From Lunularia cruciata (lineage: Eukaryota > Streptophyta > Marchantiopsida > Lunulariales > Lunulariaceae), in the NCBI GenBank assembly GCA_948567375.1, contig OX419758.1, forward strand, positions 5,399,001 through 5,463,000: 64,000 nt of DNA, given 5' to 3'. A program made the position numbers and the translations under genes. Each line of letters begins with the position of its first letter. The stretch's first letter is position 1. Below the pieces are notes generated by a model that worked only from the letters and a program-made list of their open reading frames with translations, was not told the origin of the DNA and searched no databases. Positions 47,809 to 59,545 of this stretch are shown here, piece after piece.

Positions 47809-48300
47809 CGACCCCACTTGGGAAGGTGTAGCCATGGCTAGCACAAGAATAGTGATAGTAACACATGATACTCCTCTCCATATCTCCCTATATTTGCAAA
47901 ACCACAACCCCTCACATCCCAACTCACATAAGAAAACAATCTCTCCAAACCCTAAAATCTATAAACTCTCATAACTTTCAATTTCCATCTCTAAAATTTT
48001 CAAATTAAATTCCAATGGAACTTAATCATGAAAACCCAGAGATTAGAAATGAAAATTCACAACCCATCACTCTCAACCCTAAAAAAGCTAAAAATCTTCA
48101 TAACTTTCTACTCCATTCTCCATAGTCTTCAATCTAGGTGCCAATGGAACCGGAATTGAAAAACAAAGAAAATAGACTATTCACTCGAAGGCTACATGCT
48201 AGAGAGCATTCACAAATTATCAAAATTGTCTCACGTCTCTCCCTCTCCTCTCCCGTCTCCACACTCTCCACACTCTCCCGCAGCTCCTTCGCACCAAAAC

Positions 48301-51300
48301 CTGTAACATAGAAAATGGAAGAGAGTTATATAGATCAATATTTTACGTGTCAAACAATTAGAAGAAATATCCAATGCATGAGTGAACGTATATGTCAGCC
48401 TTCATTGTTGTCATATGCCTTCCTTTCTAGAATTTGGTTCCCGGTAGAGGGATGCAATGCACTAATTTTGGCAATGTTACCATGTTATTCTCGCCATTGA
48501 GAACTAAAGATGTACAATACCGCACGTATGGGACGAAATAGAGGATGTTTACAAATTTCAAGTTCTAGATATTACCAAGTGAAAAATGAGAGGGGAGATA
48601 CCATAGTTCACCAAAGCATGGTCTCCGGGACACAAGTCCTGCTCGAATATATATAGGTAGAGAAGAAGTAAACAAATATGTTGAGTCTCTCTTCTCTCGT
48701 CACAGTAGTTTTAAAGTGGTGACTAATGGGGATTAAAGAATAAACTCTGACTAAAAATTAACTCTTCCGCGTACACTAACCGCTAGGAATATTAGTTTGT
48801 GTACTTCATCAACACTAGAGGTGACAAGCTTACTAGGAACCCGTGGCTCACTAAGGAGCCGGCCATGGAGCTCAAGAACGTTCCGAGAAAGGGCAAGTGC
48901 ACAGCCTCCGTCGCCCTTTTCTCACTAAAATCAAGGTTTCCCGAAAGGAAGATGCCCAAAACTGCAATCAACCTGTGTAAGCTATCATCTCCACAACTTT
49001 CACAAATAAGAGATGTTTTGCAAATCTTTCTCAAATGACATGGCTGGTGCTCCTTCCCCTATACCAGCAGCAGCGGCCGCGCTGAAAATTCATTTCTGCT
49101 TCCATAGCTGAGATAGATTCCTTTCTCTAGAGAGCCAACGAACAGTCAAGTTCCTGCTAAACTTTAGACAATCTCGTTGTTTTTCCTTGAGAAGTGGATG
49201 AAGTAAGCATGGTGAAAGATGAATTCGTGGCCTCATCTAAGAGAAAGGCTCATCAATGAAATGGGTTACCAGAAATAGGTAGCATTGTCCTTCATTTTTT
49301 TCCCATGTTGAATAAACCTTTTGCATTGGACATCAGTGTTTGGCGGGTGGTTCAAATTGAACTCTTAACAACAGCTTGCTACAAAAGATCATCACCACTG
49401 TTGCACGAAGATGGTTAAGTACTGCCTGCTGTTGCTGTCAACAACTAAGCCCAATTTGTGTTGTGTATTAAACTACTGCAGTCTAGGAAATGGGCATCTG
49501 AACGACCGTAGACCACGGTACACCCAACCCTCGTATGCGTGTACAGTACACTTCCGCTGAGTGGATATCGCAGCAGGACGACAGTACAACGCTATAGTGT
49601 GGATAGGTTCATGTAAGTCGTTAAGAAAATGACGAGTTTGGAAAATTGAATTCTTGTAATGCAAATTACGAAGTCACGAAAGCCTTGAAAATGCAAGCCA
49701 CGAACAGAACTCGAGCGTCTGCATATTCGTTTACGGAATGCTTGAGGAGTAATTGTCATGCATACGGAGACGCAAATTGAAGAACACCACTATCAGCAGC
49801 AAGTCGAACTCTTCAGGAACTTGGTCTTGCCCGTGTTTCACTTTTGCTGTTTCGTCTTCTAGAAATCCCAAAAATTTACTAGAACACCAATCAACAGATG
49901 ACAACTCCAACCAAGTGATAACGGCCACCATCTGCAACACAGATTAAAAGGTCATGAATTTATACCTGAATGTAAGGATATGTTTGGCTCTTGGCATTGT
50001 GAGCGGTTGGCTGAACCTGTATTACACTTCTGTAGCACTTGACTGCGTGACCTCCAGAAATACGCTTTGGCACGATTCGACTTGATTCTTGCCTACGCAA
50101 ATGTGCTAAGACAGTATCATGTTGTAGGACATCTCGATTCGTCGCGATAAGTTATAAAATTTTAAACGTACGTGTCAAGAGAATAAGCCTGCAGTTTACG
50201 AGGTTTCCAACGTGGCATATTTGTAGAACCTTAGTGAGAACTAGACATAAGTGGTCCCTGATTCTACGCACTCTACGTGACGCTAAGAGAACTTAATAAG
50301 TTGATCAGATCTGATCTTATGCTTGTCCTATCATTTATCGATCTGTACATCACTAATGGCACTGAAGTAGAAGCCAATTTGGCATCCTCACGCTAACAGT
50401 TCTTAAAAGCGAACAACGAACCTGTTTGCTTACGGCTCATTGCAAATTTCGAATAGATTATATTCCTTGTCACCAGGAGCCCAAAAGAGAAAACTTTCAT
50501 GTGCTCTACGGCGAGGACCTCAGCTACCACATGCACAATCCACTCCCCGGCCTCCTGATCAATGACGCCTCCTCTCGTGATCACAGGGACGATAAACGAA
50601 GACCAGGGACATCAGATCAAGCATCACATGTTGTCAAGTTCCAATCCCTAATTGCCATTGATACAGAGCTTCTTGCAGTGAGTGAATGCAGAATAACAAG
50701 ATCATGATTGCTGTTTCTGAAGTTTTAAAGATTGGTCATTCTGTATATTGCAATGTCAGGTCTTGCTTCTTATGGGCAATATAACTGCTGACGAAGTGCC
50801 TCATCCTGATCGAAACACTGAGGAGCTCCATGAGGGTGAGGCATGTGACCCCGGGGTTGTTATACTCTCTCTTTCCTACTTATCTGTGCGACATCAACCA
50901 GGTCAGCGAAGGGTTACAACATGAAATTCTCAGTTTCCAGACTTTCCGGGGAGTTCCAGGCGCCTCTCGATTGCTTAGCAGAATCATATATGGGAAGAAC
51001 AGTTTCGTGAAGTCTCTGTAACATAGACGAGAAGTTACATTTTGCCCGAATTGCTGTTGTGCATTTCTTTTATGCCTGCATGCCATTGTCTGACCTCTGC
51101 ACATAAAATTCTGGCCAGCTGAAATGCCGTTTACAACGGTCCTGCTCAGAACCGTTTATTGGAGAGCCCACTGCAGATGACGTTTGAACCCCCATAAAAT
51201 ATTGCAACACCCATGTACAGAGATTCCTCAATGTACTTATGGCTCTAGCCGACTTGACTCGGTTTCATTCATCAGCCGCCACAACCTATCTCATTCCTAC

Positions 51301-51509
51301 AAGCGGAGGAAACATGCTGGCGATGACGAAAAGTTTGACGACTTTCAGATAGTTCAAGAAGTTCAGATATTTATCTGAACTTCCCATAAAGCCTCAAGAA
51401 CGCGACACGCGAAGGATGGTCCCCACAAGTTGCAAACGATAAAAATATTATCGGGCTAATGGGGTTTAAAATAGCATGGGAATGAGAATCTGTCACCCAG
51501 GTCTACGAG
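48301..51509. other. Low-copy-looking segment, no confident gene
   Basis: The sequence is less AT-biased than the retroelement regions and not repeated elsewhere here. Frames of 60-95 codons exist on both strands (for example 48792-49034 minus with two hydrophobic stretches, and 50426-50707 plus). None shows a family motif or a convincing exon structure. It may be the continuation of the segment at 42840-44763, separated by the non-LTR element. Confidence 0.4.
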
Positions 51510-52830
51510 CATTCGAGGAAACATCAGCTAATGTGATTATTATTTTTTATGGATAATATAAATTAATTCTATAAAAGAAATCTGTCAAATATTCTGTTTT
51601 TCTATTGGAGTACCCTAAGGAGCTTAACGTATGTGATTATTTTCTTATAGATTGTAAACTACTGCTCCTTTTGGACAAACCTATATAAAGTAAGCTACAA
51701 TTTATAGAGCTTTCATGTAAACCTTGACAAATATCTCGAATGGTGAATCCATAACTCTAACTCTAATACTAGAGGGAGAAATAGATAAACTCAATGCATA
51801 CCATGTTAACTCATTCAAAGGATCATATGTCTATTGATTGAGTAGCAAGTAAAAAACCTATTTAGCTTTATCATGTTATGCACGAGAAAGTCTATGAATA
51901 AACATTAACATAGAAAACTAGTTTGAAAGCCATAAATACATAAAAGCCATAAAATACAACTTGCCTACCGACGATGCTAATCATTCTTACTCCTTGATCG
52001 ATACATCCCAAAATTATAGAAGTAACTATCAATATAAATATATCTAATCCTAAATGCTAGCGAAATCAATATGATTACACTCTTCAAGTGTCTAACATAC
52101 GTAGTCCAATCTACAAATCTCAAGTATGTAACATAAATAGTCTAATTATGTTCTTTATGCATTTTTTCGATATTGTATTTACTCATCGCAAGTTAAAAGT
52201 CTATGCAAGACAAAGAGTCTATGACATACTGAATATGATGTATCTTGTACCATTCTAAGCGGCTTCACATGCGTAAATGAAACCAAAACTAACATAAAAA
52301 TAATGATAATAACAAAAGCATACTCCATCTTGTATCTCTCCATAATTACAAAAGCACAACCTTTTACAGCCAATCTCAAAATAAATAGACAAATATTACT
52401 TCTCAAATCTCAAAAAACTATAAAATCTTTATCTTCTATTTCTCATCTCTGTAATTTATAAATTAACGTCAAATATAATCATAGTATGAAAATCAAATTA
52501 TTTAAAATAAAAAATTTATAATCCATAATTTCCATACTTAAATAATCACTTAAAACACTAAAACTCTAAATACATTCTTTCTTATTACGTAATTTTCTAT
52601 TACCTTCAATTTATATATCAATCAAACCTAAATTAGAAAACAGAAAACATTTTATATTTACTTTTAATCTAATATACACTTGGAAATTGAGGAATCCCTC
52701 TCACTTTCTCTTCTCCCTTTCGCTTCCTCTCCTGATGACCCAAGCTCTAGGAACAAGGATTGTGAACAGTAATCGCCTCCCCTCCTGATGGCCCAAGCCC
52801 TATGAACAAGGTAGTGAACATTAGGCTCTG
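51510..52830 (-). mobile_element. Old, deleted relic of the same non-LTR element
   Basis: Co-linear with the copy at 44764-48300: its left end (GAGGAAACATCAGCTAATGTGATT), the 3' coding end (AAAGTAAGCTACAATTTATAGAG against AAAGTAAGCTACAAAGTATGAG), then a jump to the 5' coding part (CAAGTAAAAAACCTATTTAGC against GGCAAAAAGCCTATCTAGC), the zinc-finger region and the 5' UTR. Most of RT is missing. C and G have been replaced by T and A throughout, CpG being nearly absent. Confidence 0.8.
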
Positions 52831-52999
52831 TTCTCATTAGTCACTAAAACGAACATCCGGGATATATGGATAGACTTCGTCAGGGTCATCGAGGAAGTAG
52901 TTTGATGCCCGGAAGTGTTGTATGATGAAGTAAAACTTTCTTCGAATGAGGCTTACTTCATCAATCTTAAAACAGGAAATTGTACAGGAATAGGGTAAA

Positions 53000-53580
53000 A
53001 GGGCCAAGGATGTTTAGACCAAGTCCGTCAAGAGCCTGTGAGCTCCAGACTTTACAAATCCAAGTCTGGACTCATAAACCCATTATCTCTAAACCAAATA
53101 TATACGTAGATTCTAATTACATATTCCAAAGGATCCAATATAAGAACCAAATGTACATGCAGATTCTAACTACACCTTCCAAAGGGCCGAATATAAGAGT
53201 ATCATTTGAAAATGAAAGACATAATGGAAAAGCCAATACAACCTCTCTCAAAGTTGTAAAATGAACTCCGACAAATGGAGGCACACCTAGAGGATCTCCA
53301 TGTTGTGTGCTCTTAAAAAATACCAATTGTGTAAAATCACTTATAATAGTACGATGGCTATACAATAAAGATGTCTTTTTGCTACAAAAAGTAAACACAA
53401 AAGAGATCAAAGAGTGGATCTGATCCTTATTCAGTGAAGATCACAAAACAAAGCTAGATAACAGATGGTTTCAAAGGCATTTTGAAACATCAACTTGGAC
53501 AATCACGTAACTGAGATAGACATTTAAAGGCACTCAATTGATAGCAATAATAGTCTTGCAACCTTTAGGGTAACCTTGGC
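53000..53580 (-). pseudogene. Third RLE-type element fragment: RT relic
   Basis: The minus strand shows, in order, a degraded GGCEAI-like block (GCKTI), VIVQVDVSKC (compare VVLQVDVENAF), then STQHGDPLGVPPFVGVHF, FSNDTLIFGP (compare ANDTHIVG), and LEIMGL-VQTWICKVWSS (compare LHLVGLRVKVSKCRAWSS). It is too diverged to be the same copy as the neighbouring relic and may be a sister family. The catalytic DD is again replaced. Confidence 0.7.
53092..53199. repeat. 54-bp tandem duplication in the RT relic
   Basis: AACCAAATATATACGTAGATTC and AACCAAATGTACATGCAGATTC start two consecutive 54-bp units, each ending AATATAAG. Confidence 0.8.
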
Positions 53581-53583
53581 AAA

Positions 53584-54065
53584 ATGATGTAGAATCAAAA
53601 AGAATAAAAAAAGAGTATCAAAATTGTAAGCAATAGTACCTCAGACTAAATGTAAGAAAACTTCTCCACTACCAATGGAGCTGATAATTATAGCTGAATG
53701 CTCAAATAAATAAAATAGTCAAACCTTTTTATGAATAATTGACCCTTCTATTTGGCGTTCTACTATCTGAATTCCTACACCCGTGATCTCTTTCTTCTTG
53801 AACAAACATCAAAGCATTAATACATTGATATTTTTGGACATCTAGGGCTAGACTCTACAAATTGATATGGAATCAAAAAGGAATAAAAGAGTATCAAAAT
53901 TATGAACCAATAGTGTGAAACTAAACATAAAATACTTCTCCGGTAAGCAAACAATTGTAAATTGATTGCTCAAACTATTGAAATAGTCAAACATTTTCAT
54001 GTGCAATTCACTTTATCAAGTTGCGTTCTACAGTTCGAGTTCCCATCCTGATGGTGGAGAAATTT
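53584..54065. repeat. Two-copy direct repeat, period about 273 bp
   Basis: GATGTAGAATCAAAAAG-AATAAAA and GATATGGAATCAAAAAGGAATAAAA (53587 and 53860) start blocks that both continue through GAGTATCAAAATT, ACTTCTCC, AAATAGTCAAAC and GCGTTCTAC. Divergence is high. Confidence 0.7.
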
Positions 54066-56570
54066 ATTGTTATAAGTTGCTGAACAAATAATCTTAGATA
54101 GAGACAATAAATTGCGGAGCAAGATATAACAAATGTAGCTATTTCTTAGCAATTTATTCGTATAAGTCTACATATATGTAAAGTATCTCAACGTGCACTC
54201 CATTGTTCTAACTCATACGGGCATTGTATGAGTACACCAAGCAGAGCTATCAAAAAAGCCAGATCTTTGGGAATCTGGACCAAGTGTGGACGAGGACTTA
54301 TCGTGGTTCTTTACTTGCTTTATAATAGTTTTCACCCGATGGCATCAGCAAGTTGTCAACTTGGCATCAACTTTTGTTCTTCTTTTTACGGATTAGCGGT
54401 TGCGTTTAAACTAGATCACCAAGTAGCTCATATCTGTGGTCCCCGGCTTTACTTTTGTGACTTGCAACACTTTATGAACATGTTAAAGATCTGCCGGTGC
54501 TTCCATGAACACGACAAGGTCTCTGCTACAAGAACTTTATTTCGCTTACCGTGTAGTGTCTGTTTCAGGTTTGTCACAACTTCGTTCACTGGTCGGAATT
54601 TCTTTATCAACTTATTCTCTTAAAATTAAGATACGTGACAAGCGTATTTCTGAGTTTCTAGGCATATTTGTGACCACGTCAGACAAACAAAACTTGTTGG
54701 TTGGCAGCGGAAGAGCTAAAGAACACTCCCCATAGGACACACGATTGTCAAAAGTTTTCGAGATGTTTTCTATTTTCTGTTGTCTGTGACGTGTTTGTTC
54801 CTAATTACACCTAATACAGGCGAGAAATCAGCCAGATCTCCGACCAAGTATTGAGATTTTGTTATTGAGTTTAATAGATGTTCAAAGCTTTCATCCACTG
54901 GATAAAATAATTTTAGCCCTATTTACCCCTTGGGCCCTATCTTCATTCTTTTGTATTATTTTAAGTACCTTGCGTTTAATCTTCAATACTTGCTCCAACT
55001 TCCAGAGGTTTATTTCCAAAGGTTACTTTCCCACTTTTCCATCTTCCGAATACAAATTGATAAATACCAAAATTTACATGTAATATTCTGTACTAATATT
55101 ATGTTAAGTTACACCATCACAATACAAATAGTACTTTTCCCCTCAATGTTTATGCGGCATAGCTCTTGCAATTGCATTGCAGCAAAGCGATGCAATTCTC
55201 TATGAAAAGATAAAGACAAGATGACCACGTCGTTATATTTTAGTGAATATAATTTAGTGAATATTATCTGACCTAATCATAGAAATATCTTTTTATATAA
55301 AAATAATTATAACCCCATAGGTGGGTCACTATAAATTTAGACTGGGGAAAAACATTTAAAATTAAAGCTGAGCAGAGGCAACAACTACAAATAATATAAT
55401 ACGGTGGATATTCGTCCGTGGCCATTGGCGAATATGAACTTTGCCGACAATACTTGTCCATAAGTCCAAATGAGGATCTACACTATGACCCAATTTTACG
55501 CCACTTGATCTCAAAGGGTTCACACACATTGGAAGTTTGAAACCGTCAAAGATAATGTTGATCTTTCAGAGCAGGATACTGTATTATATGAGTACAGATC
55601 GATACTTTGGTTCATGCGCGTTCATTAACAACCAAAGACGGTGGCCGCTCAAGATCCTCATCAAAGAAAGAAGGAGGTTCTTTGGTACGATTTACCTGTG
55701 ATGGTGGAACTGGTTGCGTTACTTTTAATGTGCATAAATTTGTGCTATTTCAAACTGTTCAAACCTTTTAGTATATGTTCAGAGTTGTAGTCTTCTTGTC
55801 AGGAGATCCTTAATGAGCTCTATCAAGAGCTCTCGAGAGAAACAGACAATTAGAATGATAGTTCTATCACATTTCGTAGAGTGCATTTGTAGTGAAGTTT
55901 CAACCACAGATTCTAGTGAAGCCAAGATCGGAGTTCAAATTAGGACCAAGGTGAGATTTGGGATTGAGGCAAGCATTGGGCCTGAAGGAGCCAAGACTAT
56001 AGAGCTTCTTTACTTTGTGGAAGGCAATCTCCTTTAACGGTGAGAGTCCCTATTTGTTATTTCTCTCATATTTTCTTTGTTTTGTTTTTTATTCTTACTC
56101 TTTTGTATTTTTTTCTCTTCTTTCTTCGTTATCTTTCTTAGTTCTTTCTTGTATATATTACCTTCATGTTCTCATTTATATATGTTTTTCTTGTCCTACC
56201 TCAATTAATCATTAATATCATTTTTTTTCTTTCTCTTGTATTGAGGAGAAAGAGTCTTGAGGTAGTATTCACCTCTTCAAATTACTCTTTGGTACAAGGA
56301 CTTAGAGGACTCCTATACATTATATACATAGAGTTACCTTTGTCCCATTACATGGTATCTCCAAGGAAAGATGCCAAGAGAAGCTCACTAGTTTGTTTGA
56401 CCATAGAGGATATATTTCATCAATACTTTATATGTTATCTTCAAGCTAGTGAATTTGATACCCAAGGATGAAATTAAGCTTTTTCAAAGAGTGTATCTCT
56501 TGTGCCTTGATTTCAAATTTCTTATTTTGGTCATATTTGCAATGAATGTGCTTGTTACTTTGAATTGGGT
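54066..56570. other. No recognisable gene; pyrimidine-rich tract
   Basis: A plus-strand frame of 131 codons at 54228-54623 is Cys/Phe-rich without a known motif; I do not call it a gene. 56050-56240 is strongly T-rich (runs of TTTTCT). The rest is AT-rich and unassigned. Confidence 0.5.
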
Positions 56571-58912
56571 CATCCAAGATGGACTTAAAGTGCTTTATTC
56601 TTCAACTCACATTTGATATAGAGATACACACCTTGATGAGAGACCATGTGTTTGATAGCTCAATATTAAAGTTCAAGAGAAAGACCTCATCCAAGAGCAA
56701 TGCACTCTTGGATGAACCATCAAAGAGAAAGGGGATAGAAGTGGAGAAGCCAACCAAGAGAGAATTAAGATCATTTTGATTGGTAATTCTCTAAGAGATG
56801 AATTTTCCAAAACATAGGTCAAGAAAAGCCTTTGAGAAAGAAAAGAAGGAAATGAGAGAGCCAAAATGGCTATAGAAGGAGCAAAAAGAGAAATAGAGTT
56901 GAAACAATAATAGAGAAGCAAGTAATTTTATCTATAAGTCAAGAAAAACAAGCTCCCTATACAAGCTTAATAGCCTATAAAAGAAGCAAAGGGAGGGTAA
57001 GCCATTGGCAATTAAGTTATCCAAAAATGTGGAATTTCTATGTCAAATGATCAACATATATATCAAAGTGAATCATGTGCTACATCAAAAAAATCATCTA
57101 ACAATGAATCTTACTTATCCAATGAATTGGGAATAAGAAAGCTTCAAAGACTAAGCAGCAAAAGCCTCCTCCATATTTTGAAGTTGAACCAATAGAGATT
57201 TCAAAAATATTGTCAAGTACCATGAGCAACAAAGAATGAGACTTGCACACATTTTTTCATGTAAAGACATAAATTAGATGGAGTTAATCAACTTGGCTAT
57301 ATATCCCTATATTACCTATGGCTACCAAGGAAGTCTTTTTTTATTCTTATTCTAAAGATAATATTTGACGTCCTTTAGGAGTTCTTTCAATTAGTCTCCA
57401 ACAATACTTGTGTATAGGTCATACAATGTGGCATATTGCCAAGTGTTATTGTAGAGATGATGAAGGAATGCCTACTATTCTTGAAGTTTCAAATTTGATG
57501 CCCTTCAAGATTACCAATATACAATAAATAAAGATGTCAAAGAAGCAACAATAGTGAAGGAGTGCATCATACTTTGTACCAAGGGAGATGCATAGGATGC
57601 AATAAAATATACTTTATTTGTATAACATGTAAGATTTGGTAACCACTCATTAGCAACACTTATGCTAATAGTACTTGTGTATAGTAGAGAACAAGGCAAA
57701 GAAACTCTTGCAATATATTATAGATACCAATAAGACTAGGCTATTTTTAGGATAATAAACAAGAAAACTAAAGCAATGAATATCATTGCAATATCCCGTA
57801 AAATTAACTTCATAAATGAATCTACTAATTTTGCTTCCTATTTTAGCTATTGTATCACTTAAGTATACTAATAATGGATTGTGATTTGGAAACCATTGCC
57901 TACTCCATCTAAGAAGGAAAAATATGCCCATAGGTTTGGCATAGAAGGTAAGTCAAGATATTTTCCTCTCCATGTTTGGTGCTTTGGGGCTTTTGGTTCA
58001 GTTTGGTTATGTACATACTTATGTTCCAAAATTAAGGTCTATAGATGCATATTTTCTTCAACTTAAATTTCTATTTAGGAATCACAATTTTGAACTATTT
58101 TCATTTTGATAATTTTGATTGTTGTCCTTGTAAGCCTTGGAGACAATCACCAAGGTTAAGCTCCAAAGAGGTAACATAAAGGAGATAGATGTATTCTCTA
58201 CTCATCTACTAGCTTGTGAAATTAGTTTCTAGAATTTGCAAAATGTACACAACAAGGGAAAGAGCAAGATGAGTTTAGTTCAAATAGTTAGTGAAATAGA
58301 TCAAAGCAACAAGGAGGCATTCATGAGGATCAGTTTAGTAATAGAGAAGAACACAATAACTAGTGTATACTTCAAGCCTTGACAAGGATTAGATAAGATC
58401 TACATTAGGCTAGCCTTTACAAAGCTTATCAATAAATCTTTCCTCCACAAATCCTCTAAGGTGAAGAAGGAGGAGTACATAGACTGAGGAAATGTTTGCA
58501 TAATTTTGAAGATACAAGATAGGCCTTACAATAACGTAGTGATATATTTTAAGAGGAAATAGGCTCAAACTATTATCAAGGAAGAGTTTAGCAACAACTA
58601 TACTCTTGATCATGAGCAGATTCACCAACTCACTACTAGGCTAAGCAAGCCATCAATCAAGGAGATTAAATTTAAAAAATAGTGGGTATAGGTTCTACAT
58701 ATCTTCACAAGGAGATGATCAATGAAGTGAAGAATAATCAAAAATAAAAAAGGAAAGCTACATCTTATGTTTCTTGAGCTCTATAAAGAACATTTACCAA
58801 CATCTCCATGTTTGTAGATAAGTCCAAACCATCCATTATGATTGTTGATCTTATATATCCTAAATTACCTTATTGGAGAAAACTGATTTTGAATCCGTAT
58901 ACTATGAGCTAG
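56571..58912 (+). other. Anonymous region with a decayed Lys-rich reading frame
   Basis: 56579-56779 (KFKRKTSSKSNALLDEPSKR) and scattered plus-strand pieces up to about 58900 read like one strongly mutated coding region (for example 57215-57300, RMRLAHIFSCKDIN). No catalytic or structural motif is recognisable. A captured or retroelement accessory frame is possible. Confidence 0.35.
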
Positions 58913-59531
58913 CCTATCTCTTGCCGAGTATGAAACTATGATGGTTATTAACATACCATGGATCAAGAAGGCATTGAACCAAACTCAATTTTACTCCTCT
59001 AAGGCTCCAAGATTTAGGACATAGCTCACTAGAGAACCCAATAAGAGAGAAAGATGTAAAATGAAGGAGCATGCATACCTCATCATCCCTTGTGAAATTT
59101 GTGATGGTACCCAAAAGTTGCTAATTTATTGAAATAACCAAAAAGTCATCTAAGTAAAAAGTTTAAGAGAATCTCCAAACTGATGGGAATAATACTCATG
59201 AATATGTGATCTTATCTTGACCCAATAACGAAGTCAAGGATTCTTTCAAAATAGGCTATCCAAAAATCTGCACCAAAAGGTTTGTAGACCTAAGAATAAT
59301 CAACTCATTCCTCAAAGCCATGTATTTACAAATCATAGAAGATCAATATGTTAAAATCCAGATGATTGATACTCACTCCTTTTAACTCCTCTAAAATAGT
59401 ACCATCTCTATCTTGGCTATGACTAACTTTAGCCAATTATAGCTAATTTTGAAATTTGAACAATATCTTTTAATAACTCATAATACCAAACTAGATATAT
59501 GAATATAATATACATGCATCAATGTGAGTAA
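58913..59531 (-). mobile_element. Family C LTR, copy 3 (decayed), next to an integrase relic
   Basis: Co-linear with the solo LTRs at 7689 and 33737 (TATGAGCTAGCC at left, then CTCACTAGAGAACCCAATAAGAGAG, CTTATCTTGACCCAA), with about 20 percent divergence. The right end is near 59531. On the minus strand it lies directly after a Ty3 integrase relic, as a 3' LTR would. Confidence 0.75.
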
Positions 59532-59545
59532 AATTTATCTCAAAA

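Larger units (their letters stand above)
44823..47835 (-). pseudogene. R2-like ORF: zinc finger, reverse transcriptase, CCHC, endonuclease (~1000 codons)
   Basis: The start is set at 47835 (MATPSQVGSP). A single finger follows (CPVCHRCFTSQGVKTHVGRMH split as CX2C, X11, HX4H). The RT spans about 46880-46000: GGIRPIAIGELFLHLFSR, QFGVATPGGCEAI, VVLQVDVENAFNSVSR (catalytic Asp 46615-46617), GDPLGGPLFA, then ANDTHIVG where ADD is expected. At 45560-44823 come a CX1CX9HX3C knuckle (Cys 76 and 78, His 88, Cys 92 of that frame) and an RLE-like nuclease (RADLYL, VTVADVVVTDP). Damage: TAG near 47254, two frame changes near 46510-46590, TAG 46428-46430 (Gln of QGDP) and further stops between 46035 and 45560. 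Apart from these, the frames line up end to end. It was probably active not very long ago. Confidence 0.85.
44764..48300 (-). mobile_element. Non-LTR retrotransposon with restriction-like endonuclease (R2-like layout)
   Basis: One long coding region on the minus strand (47835-44823) runs from a C2H2 finger to a CCHC/RLE end, the single-ORF layout of the early-branching non-LTR clades (R2, R4, NeSL and relatives). The 3' edge is set at about 44764, because homology with the older relic at 51510 begins there (CAT(C/T)CGA(A/G)GAAACATCA). That leaves a 3' UTR of only ~60 bp and no poly(A). The 5' UTR extends to about 48300, ending in a CT-rich stretch (48235-48295). I saw no clear target duplication and no rDNA at the flanks. 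Confidence 0.82.

Noticed and set aside
44764-48300. Classical R2 insertion in 28S rDNA
   Set aside because: Neither flank resembles 28S rRNA sequence, and no rRNA gene is seen in the window.
48792-49038. Overlapping 80-codon frames on both strands as a gene
   Set aside because: The two strands cannot be told apart by motifs, and no splice context links either to other exons. Kept only as a weak part of the low-copy island.
54228-54623. 131-codon plus-strand frame as a host gene
   Set aside because: Unusual Cys/Phe content and no recognisable domain, signal or neighbouring exon; a chance frame is as likely.
56050-56240. T-rich tract as poly(A) tail of a minus-strand retroelement
   Set aside because: The tract is interrupted by many C and A bases, and no recognisable coding region precedes it on the minus strand.
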